The translations under genes were made by a program, and so were the position numbers. Of a stretch of 64,000 bases of DNA, positions 56,701 to 64,000 are shown piece by piece. Every line of letters begins with the position of its first letter. Position 1 is the first letter of the stretch. The DNA is taken from the NCBI RefSeq assembly GCF_042453785.1, contig NC_091672.1, positions 2,547,001-2,611,000 on the forward strand, given 5' to 3'. Source of the stretch: Malus domestica. Taxonomy: Eukaryota; Streptophyta; Magnoliopsida; Rosales; Rosaceae. The notes beneath the pieces are model-generated. The model did no database searches, was not told where the DNA came from, and saw only the letters and a program-made list of their open reading frames with translations.

Positions 56701-59700
56701 GGGAGACGAAGGATGGGCGCCATATGTTGTCTGGAGAAGGCGGGGCTGCCTCTTCAACAAGGTTCAAGTCAAAACGACGGTCGGAGGGGCCAGACATTTT
56801 CAAAGGTGTTGAAGAGAGAAGAGGTCGGACAAATCAAGATCTTAGAAGTGCAAGAATGAAGCTTCTACTGGTGGAGATTCAAGTGTGCTTTGGAACTTAA
56901 TGCCAGCCCCTATAAAAATCTGCACTCGACGGAGCTTCAGAAATCGAAGAGGCGCCTGCTCAGAAATCGAAGAGGCGTTTGCTTTCTCAAAAGCTGAGCT
57001 GCTTAGAGATCACGAGGGTTGATCTCAGAAATCGAAGAGGCGTTTGCTTTCTCAAAAGTTGGGCTGCTCAAAGACCACGAAGGCCGATCTCAGAAATCGA
57101 AGAGGCGCTCGCTTTCTCAAAAGCTGGGCTCCCCAGAGATCACGAGGGCCGATCTCAAAAATCGAAGAGGCACCTACTTTTCCAGCCCTGTCAGCACCTG
57201 TCACACGCACACTCAGCTTTGCGGAAATTATGGGCATTCTGTCGAAGACTTCTGGGGAAGTAGAAAACACATGAATCTTACTGTTCAATCACCCACTTCC
57301 CACACGCAACAATAGCTCATGGGTACCACAGATAACTTTGCCAAAGTTCTCTGCCAAAGTTGAGCACGTGAAGCTTGCAGCTCCCACTACATCGCTCTGA
57401 CCAAGAAGGGTAAAAGAATAGCAAAGAAACAGCACTAACAAAGTTTAGACCCATAAATTTTGAAGGTCTAGCTACCATATTATTACCCACAAGGGTAAAG
57501 GAACAGTACCACTGCTGGATAATTGGAAAGTCCCTGTGTGTCAACCTCTGTGCTTCGTGGCAAGGTAGACTAGCAAACATGCCCAACCTTTACTCACATT
57601 CGAGAAAACACTCCCAATAAGATTGCTTGCTCCAAAATCGAAGAGGCACCGTCCTCCGAATCTCGAGAGCCAGACTCCCAACATGACTACTTTATTAAAA
57701 ATCGAAGAGAGGGTAAAGGAACAGTTCCATTGCTGGATAATTGGAAAGTCCCTGTGTGTCAACCTCTGTGCTTCGTGGCAAGGTAGACTAGCAAACATGC
57801 CCAACCTTTACTCACATTCGAGAAAACACTCCCAACAAGATTGCTTGCTCCAAAATCGAAGAGGCACCGCCTTCCGAATCTCGAGAGCCAGACTCCCAAC
57901 ATGATTACTTTCTCAAAAATCGAAGAGACACTGCTCCCCGAATCTTCGAGAGCCAGACCCCCAGCATGATTGCTTTCTCAAAAATCGATGAGGCATCGTT
58001 CTCCGAATCAATCGAAGAGGCGCTCGCTTTCTCAAAAGCTGGGCTGCTCAGAGACCACGAGGGCCGATCTCAGAAATCGAAGAGGCACCTACTTTTCTAG
58101 CCTTGTCAGCACCTGTCACACGCACACTCAGCTTTGCAGAAATTATGGGCATTCTGTCGAAAATTTCTGGTGAAGTAGAAAGCACATGAATCTTACTGTT
58201 CAATTACCTACTTCCCACACGCAACAATAGCTCATGGGTACCACAGATAACTTTGCCAAAGTTCTCTGCCAAAGTTGAGCACGTGAAGCTTGCAGCTCCC
58301 ACTAAATCGCTCTGACCAAGAAAGGTAAAAGAATAGCAAAGAAACAGCACTAACAAAGTTTAGACACATAAATTTTGAAGGTCTAGCTACTATATTATTA
58401 CCCACAAGGGTAAAGGAACAGTACCACTGCTGGATAATTGGAAAGTCCCTGTGTGTCAACCTCTCTGCTTCGTGGCAAGGTAGACTAGCAAACATGCACA
58501 ACCTTTACTCACATTCGAGAAAACACTCCCAACAAGATTGCTTGCTCCAAAATCGAAGAGGCACCGTCCTCCGAATCTCGAGAGCCAGACTCCCAACATG
58601 ACTACTTTCTCAAAATCGAAGAGAGGGTAAAGGAACAGTACCATTGCTGGATAATTGGAAAGTCCCTGTGTGTCAACCTTTGTGCTTCGTGGCAAGGTAG
58701 ACTAGCAAACATGCCCAACCTTTACTCACATTCGAGACAACACTCCCAACAAGATTGCTTGCTCCAAAATCGAAGAGGCACCGCCATCCGAATCTCGAGA
58801 GCCAGACTCCCAACATGATTACTTCCTCAAAAATCGAAGAGACACTGCTCTCCGAATCTCGAGAGCCAGACCCCCAGCATGATTGCTTTCTCAAAAATCG
58901 AAGAGGCATCGTTCTCCGAATCTCGAGAGCCAGATACCACAGACCACTTTTTCAAAGTGCTCTGACAGAGTTAAAACATGTGAAACTGACAGCTCCCACT
59001 ACCGTGCTATGACCAAGCAGGGTAAAGGAATAGCATTACTACTTGTTGTTAGGGAGACTCCTATATATGTCGACCTCCATCCCCAACGGACAGGCAGACC
59101 TGCAAAAATGCTCAACCCTTCATCATATCTGAGAGGGCACTCCCAACGAAGCCTTTCGAAATATTCAGCTTTCTTTCCCCCCGATAATACCTCTGCAAAC
59201 AAGCTATACTAGAGCAAGAATATCTCATATCATCAGGGTTAAAAGCAAGAGTATCCCATATCATGTTTTTTCCCTGTCTTTCCTTTGGCTTTGTTTTTAC
59301 CTGCAAGACAAGGAGAAAGAGAGCAATCAGTCAGCACTTGGAATCAAGCTTCCAGCCAGGAACTGACTGCCTGGAACCCCTTACCTGATTACTTACCTGG
59401 CATTGCTCTCGAGTACTCATCTTCAACATCTTATGTTTCCAGGGAAGATTCCGCATCTGCTTGAGGAACAGATAGGGCAAGTGCGAAGGATACAAGGAAG
59501 CATGTGGAGACAAGCGTAACAGCACACGTGCCGATACATCCATTACTCTGTCAAAAGCAAAAGTATCCCATATCAGCAGGGTGGAACGTACTCTAGATTT
59601 GATGGACTTGTTTTGACCCTCAAATTCTTCAGTCGGCCTTATACTCTGGAGGAAACCAGAAAACCCTCCAGCTCAGTTCAAGAATAAGCCTGTGGAAAGT

Positions 59701-61440
59701 TACTTCTTCAAAAGCAAAAGTATCTCATATCATCTCTTCTCATTTTTCTTCTCTTTATCCTTCATGCTGTTGCAAGATGGGGAGAAGGTGAACAATCAGT
59801 CGGAGCTCTGATTGCTTACCTTGTCTGTCACCTCTTTCAGCAGACCCCCTAGCTCGGCGACTTGGGGGACTCCTACTACATGGTTTGTATCGCGCTTGAC
59901 CAAGCCTGAAACTACAAGTAAGCTTCAAGTGAAATTGATACATTACCTTGTGCATCTCCACCAGTTAAAGATACCACCCCTGGATAGAGGAAAAGTACTT
60001 CCAGAGAAGATGCCACATCTACCTATGAGACTATTAAGGCAAGTCAAGACGACACCACACTCCGATACTTAGAAGTTTCGTGATTACGAGATCATTCTCC
60101 CACAATATTTCCTAATGTCATTTGTACTAAATCATTCACTTGTACTCACTAAAGGAGAGCTTGAACCTATGTACTTGTGTAAACCCTTCACAATTAATGA
60201 GAACTCTTCTATTCCGTGGACGTAGCCAATCTGGGTGAACCACGTACATCTTGTGTTTGCTTTCCTATCTCTATCCATTTATATACTTATCCACACTAAT
60301 GACCGGAGCAATCTAGCGAAGATCACAAAAAGTGACCGTTTTCGCTACCTAGGATCTATCTTGCAAGAGAACGGAGAATTAGATGGAGATCTCAACCATA
60401 GAATACGAGCTGGATGGATGAAGTGTAAGAGCGCATCCGGCGTGTTGTGTGACCGTCGTAGGCCACTGAAGCTCAAGGGAAAATTTTATAGGACGGCAAT
60501 AAGGCCAGCGATGTTGTATGGCACAGAATGTTGGGCGGTGAAGTATCAACACGTACACAAAATGGGTGTAGCGGAGATGAGGATGCTTCGTGGGATGTGT
60601 GGGCACACGAGAAAGGATAAGATTGGGAATGAGGATATCCGAGGTAAAGTAGGAGTAGCCGAAATTGTAGGAAAGATGAGAGAAAATCGGCTCCGGTGAT
60701 TTGGACATGTGCAAAGAAGGCCGACTGACGCTCCGGTTCGAAGATGTGACTACGGGACAGAGATTCAGGGCCGAAGGGGTAGAGGAAGATCTAGGAAAAC
60801 TTTGGAAGAGACTCTAAGAAAAGACTTAGAGTACTTGGATCTAACGGAGGACATGACACAAAACCGAGCGCAATGGCGTTCTAGGATTCATATAGCCGAC
60901 CCCACTTAGTGGGAAAAGGCTTTGTTGTTGTTGTTGTTGTAAAGACAAAACTTTTGCCCATGGCTGGATGTTCTGTATACCTTATTTGGTCGAGCATGTA
61001 TGCTTGTTTGGTTTGTTCATTGGGTCTGGACCTACATGCTTTGGAGAGAGTTTAGGTGGTGCTGGTTATAGATGTATTTCCTAATTTGTTTTTCGAGGGA
61101 ATGTTTATCTGGCATTTGTTGCTCTTCCTTACCTATGTCGAACGGATGGGAATTTTCGTGAGTCTGGCCGCTGGCCACAGTTGGGATGGATTGTCACTTT
61201 CCACATCTATATAGACATGTATATTGTTCTACTCATGTCTTCAGTGCAGTTGAGATTCTTCGTTGGTAGTAATTGTTTACGACATTCTGTACACATTGAA
61301 TGTACTTTTAAAATTTCTCAATTTTGATCGGTCTACTGGACAATGTCACAAGTTTAAAATCGGAACTGTTTATTTTCTCTTTTATGCAGAAACGATATGA
61401 AGATATTTCAGTTCTGGGGACAAGGCAATCGGAAGAATGA
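53735..61440 (+). CDS. QCR9: Cytochrome b-c1 complex subunit 9 (QCR9)
   Basis: Three exons: 53735-53854 (40 codons), 54580-54627 (16 codons) and 61390-61440 (16 codons plus stop), GT/AG borders, 72 residues, the family length. The product reads [56 protein letters not shown] and [19 protein letters not shown]9 is a small single-span subunit of mitochondrial complex III (membrane segment about residues 25-42). Intron 2 is about 6.76 kb, of which about 6.1 kb is one composite retroelement in sense orientation. Reading frame and splice sites are intact, so the gene looks functional. Confidence 0.93.
54890..55862 (+). pseudogene. RTE LINE pol segment with RT core motif
   Basis: The first frame (about 54890-55238) reads [37 protein letters not shown], then [24 protein letters not shown] is the RT active-site motif. 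A stop at about 55236 separates it from the next frame (55251-55862), which holds [54 protein letters not shown] and [20 protein letters not shown], ending at the 3' tail region of RTE. The endonuclease and N-terminal RT are absent. Confidence 0.85.
56123..56803 (-). CDS. 226-aa retroelement-associated protein (antisense ORF), copy 2
   Basis: Intact ORF equal in length to 11088-11768. By eye it differs at 8 residues (for example LLIPKDN for LLTPKDN, AKVMS for AEVMS, HENKQ for HKNKQ, KETD for KESD). It has the same layout: N-terminal DLNL motif, central coiled coil, proline-rich C-terminus with two SS-TE-PND-PP repeats. It is antisense to QCR9 and to the LINE. Upstream of its start, on the minus strand, CTATAAAAATC-like sequence on the plus strand near 56910 mirrors the TATA-like site of copy 1. 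Function unknown. Openness in both copies may reflect recent spread. Confidence 0.6.
   Translation of the reverse strand: MKMSGPSDRRFDLNLVEEAAPPSPDNIWRPSFVSPTGPLTVGDSVMKNDMTAAVVARNLLIPKDNRLLSKRSDELAVKDSLALSVQCAGSVSNMAQRLFARTRQVESLAAKVMSLKQEIRGLKHENKQLHRLAHDYATNMKRKLDQMKETDGQVLLDHQRFVGLFQRHLLPSSSGAVPCNEAPNDQPLMPPPSRVLSSTETPNDPPPVPSLSGPLPTAETSPKQHL
57100..58930. repeat. 915-bp tandem duplication of the repeat block in composite copy 2
   Basis: A block containing CTGTCACACGCACACTCAGC and the 218-bp units occurs at about 57172 onward and again at about 58087 onward, 915 bp apart. Copy 1 has the block once. This accounts for most of the length difference between the copies. Frames across the block are repeat artefacts. 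Confidence 0.7.
60327..60910 (+). pseudogene. Second RTE pol C-terminal segment with 3' tail
   Basis: The same protein region as 55283-55862 ([37 protein letters not shown], then [20 protein letters not shown]), broken by a TGA at about 60698. It ends ADPT, stop, and then GGGAAAAGGC and the (TTG)n tail. Its start, fused to the LTR fragment, matches the equivalent junction in copy 1 apart from about 14 extra bases here. Confidence 0.8.
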
Positions 61441-62962
61441 GATTACCAACGCTTCTCTTTGACAATTCTAAAGTTTTCATGCTCTTGGAAAGTTGGACCG
61501 TGCAAATTATGCTTTAGGTAGGACTTCTTATTTTTGTAATAAAGTATGGGCGGATTCAGCTTATCTATCAACCTTCTTCCATTCAACGAAAGTGTTTTTG
61601 AAGTGTCGAATCTGTTGTGCACGGCCACATTGACTTGATTCTGTCAATGGTTATTGTTTATTTCTGAGATTTTGATCCCTTTTGCCTTATGATTTGTGTT
61701 ATCTCCTGTTATTTTATTTAACAAAATCATGATTAGTCAGTTTAGCGAAGTTAAACGAAAAACTCAACAAACTGTAACAAAGGAGAAATTATAAACTAGA
61801 AAGGGAACAAAGAAATTTGCACTGGAATGTAAGGTTGTTCTGCTCACTCTTGGCTTTGTCTACATGAAGGAGTGACACAGAGCTATATTTTCCGATTTTG
61901 TGATCCTTCTTATTTTTTTGTGTAGCTTTCTTTCTTTTAGTTCTCCCAATTTTAACTAACCTTTTGACACATCAACACAAGATAGGGAAGAAAAGAAAAC
62001 AGTGAAGAAAAATATTAATGAATTATTATTGTGTCTTGGTAATACTACAAGTTATAAGCCCGAATTTGTAACTAAGCAGGGCATTACATTGATTGGTTGT
62101 ATGGATGATAAGTCAATTAGGTGGGAAATCCATTTTACCTCTCGTTGAGGTCAAATTAAATTAAGGACGGCCTTAACCCTCGGGTTAGAATATCAAACCC
62201 TTACGATGGCAACTGAAAGCAGCCAATAAATTATTTGGTGTTCTTTTTTATGTTTAGATTTAGTTTTATGCCTCGCTATCTTTGAGTCATTGATTCAGTC
62301 GATATACTTCCTATGACGTGGTAATTCTTTTGAGGTAACCGGAACTTGGTATACAAACGAACTAGAGGAAGAAAAAATGTCTCCATGAAGGACCAAGTCC
62401 AGCTCAGCCTAAAAGTCCCCCAACAAGCTGTAATATCTATGGTTTTACTTTTATTTGTAAAATTTCATCAAATCCTCAATCGACAATTTATGTCCTCCGT
62501 TCATTCAACGACGTTGATTGCACATGATCAATTGTTTAACTTTGGGTTCAAACAGTAACGTTAATCATTTTAATTGACTTTTAACAATAACAAAATTTAA
62601 ATTTCAAGGACTTAGGTGTGATACGAGTTAAATATCGTGGGGTGTTGATGGAAATAAGTAAAAGTCAGAGTATAAAGATAAAACCTAGAAGTATAGGGAT
62701 TCGAAGGAAAATATCAAAAATAGACAAAGGCGTAGCAAGCAGCTAGGGTTTTATAAAAGCCCCGAAGTCTCTTCACCACTTAGCGCGGCAGTCCCGAAAT
62801 CCAGTTCTAGGGTTTCCTTCTTCAGGTAGCCTCCGCCGCCACTAGGGTTTTCTCATCTCATCATTCTGTGCATTCTGTATTGCGACCTCACTAAAATTTT
62901 CGCTTCATTATTCTGATTTTGTAGGAAGTTTTTTCGTAGCGAGGACAAGGATCTAACTAACC
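61441..62962. promoter_or_regulatory. Intergenic; RPL10a promoter at right end
   Basis: 61441-62600 shows QCR9 3' UTR and AT-rich DNA without a gene. At about 62742-62760 a telo-box-like CTAGGGTTT is followed directly by TATAAAAGC. A second CTAGGGTTTCC lies at about 62809 and another near 62842. Telo-boxes (AAACCCTA) near the start are typical of plant ribosomal protein genes. Confidence 0.55.
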
Positions 62963-63914
62963 ATGAGGTAATTTCATTTTCTTCTCCTGTTCTTTGTTCA
63001 TCAGATTGTAACTAGTTTTGGGTTATTGATCGATTTGGATTTTAACTGAATTTTTGGTGTTTTTAGAAACCAAAATCCCAAATTTCTGTTCATGTATTAG
63101 CATGTTGCTTGAATCCCTTGCTGTTTATTTGTTTTAATCTGGTTTTGCGAAGTGTTTACTGGCTAGAAATTGTGATTAGGGATTTAATACTCGTAAATCT
63201 GTAGTCTGGGAGGAATATCTGGCGTAGTTTTTACAGAGAGCGGTGTGGTTTGATTACTTTGTTTTATGGTTTTTTAATTTATGTTTTTTTCCGGTGGCGG
63301 TGGGCGGAAATGTCACTGATAGTCTAAATCTCAAGATGATTTAAAGTTATTTTACATTCATGTCCTAAGAGGTCGCACTTGGTGCGATGGCAAGTGCCTT
63401 CGCCCATGAGCGGTAGGTCTCGGGTTCGAGACTTGGGGACAGCCTCTCCATAAATGGGGGTAAGGCTAGCCGACATTTACCTCTCCCAGACCCTGCGTAA
63501 AGCGGGAGCCTTGTGCACTGGGTACGACCTTTTTTACATTCATGTCCTAGACTATTGATTGCATTACATATCTAAATTGATAAATTTGAAACTGTTCCCT
63601 AGCTCTATCGTGGGAGTCAAGAACCTGTTTCGGATTATTTTACATTGGTCGTGTTACCTAAAGTTTGTGATTTTGCCGTCATTTGTTAAAACAGTAAGCT
63701 TTCAAGTGATGGGCTGAGGGAGGCCATTTCACAGATTAAGACAAATTCTGAGACAAAGAAGAGGAAGTTCACTGAGACGGTTGAGCTTCAGATTGGTCTG
63801 AAGAACTATGACCCACAAAAGGACAAGCGTTTCAGCGGTTCTGTCAGGCTTCCACATATCCCTCGCCCTAAGATGAGGGTTTGCATGCTTGGAGATGCTC
63901 AGCATGTTGAAGAG
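62963..63914 (+). CDS. RPL10A: 60S ribosomal protein L10a (uL1), 5' part, cut by window end
   Basis: Exon 1 supplies only ATG AG (62963-62967). Exon 2 (63696-63914) begins with T to complete Ser and reads [58 protein letters not shown], then [15 protein letters not shown] before a GTAAGT donor. This is the N-terminal third of uL1, the L1-stalk protein of the large subunit, which is about 216 residues in plants. Later exons lie beyond 64000. Splitting the start codon region by an intron is usual for this gene. Intron 1 holds a SINE. Confidence 0.93.
63368..63531 (+). mobile_element. Au-like SINE in RPL10a intron 1
   Basis: Nearly identical to 50931-51095. The 18-bp target duplication TTTTACATTCATGTCCTA flanks it (63350-63367 and 63532-63549). 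It retains a B-box (CGGGTTCGAGACT) closer to the tRNA consensus than the CIAO1 copy. It ends GGTACGACCTTTT. Sense orientation relative to RPL10a. Confidence 0.87.
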
Positions 63915-64000
63915 GTAAGTTGGCACATCTCGAACTGTTTATGAATTTGTTGACTCTGGATGCATTTGTGATAGAGTTGAAGCTAAATCTGTGTATCCTA

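Larger units (their letters stand above)
54872..60940 (+). mobile_element. Composite RTE-type LINE carrying LTR-element sequence, copy 2 (in QCR9 intron 2)
   Basis: The target duplication TAAAGACAAAACTTTT lies at 54856-54871 and 60940-60955; the right copy directly follows a (TTG)n tail (60922-60939). From 5' to 3' the element holds an RTE pol segment (54890-55862) and an LTR start (TGACTTGG, about 55861-55940). Next come the antisense 226-codon ORF (56803-56123) and tandem repeat arrays (56930-58930). Then follow internal sequence (59000-60080), a 3' LTR fragment lacking its upstream half (60083-60326) and a second, shorter RTE pol segment ending in the tail. Copy 1 (7456-11909) has the same order from 55986 onward. 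Confidence 0.78.

Overview
The window is nuclear DNA of a flowering plant. It holds spliced single-copy plant genes (plastid FtsZ2, mitochondrial IscA, CIAO1, QCR9, ribosomal uL1/L10a), a DYW-type PPR gene, a cryptochrome inhibitor of the BIC family, and a dense load of plant LTR elements, LINEs, SINEs and MITEs. The repeat content looks like Rosaceae, probably apple, pear or a close relative; that is an impression from the repeats and was not tested.

Layout. 1-1624: two LTR remnants in opposite orientation. 1625-5820: small repeats, a foldback sequence, a MITE and a Pack-MULE-like element (3797-4952). 5821-19326: a decayed tandem cluster of NDR1/HIN1-like (NHL) membrane protein genes with one intact member (12230-12862), two pseudogenes and one scrap. 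This cluster is invaded by a composite RTE-LINE element (7456-11909), an L1-type LINE and a hAT MITE. 19917-34552: a gene-rich block with F-box/LRR (-), mitochondrial IscA (-), plastid FtsZ2 (+) and PPR-DYW (-). 36694-43497: a young but defective Ty3/Gypsy-type LTR retrotransposon with identical 5-bp target duplications. 46418-64000: BIC1-like (+), CIAO1 (-), QCR9 (+) and the start of RPL10a (+). The second QCR9 intron is about 6.8 kb because a second, larger copy of the composite RTE-LINE element (54872-60940) sits in it.

How the genes relate. FtsZ2 divides plastids, QCR9 belongs to mitochondrial complex III, IscA builds mitochondrial Fe-S clusters and CIAO1 targets Fe-S clusters to cytosolic and nuclear proteins. 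These are independent genes and do not form an operon. From memory, FtsZ2, BIC1 and QCR9 homologues are near neighbours in Arabidopsis (At3g52750, At3g52740, At3g52730). The block therefore looks like conserved microsynteny, enlarged here by the PPR and CIAO1 genes and by transposons.

The most unusual item is the composite element present twice in opposite orientation. Each copy ends in the (TTG)n tail of an RTE LINE and has its own 13-16 bp target-site duplication. The copies start at different 5' points, and both carry LTR-retrotransposon sequence plus an intact 226-codon antisense ORF. This looks like LTR-derived sequence that a LINE has mobilised.
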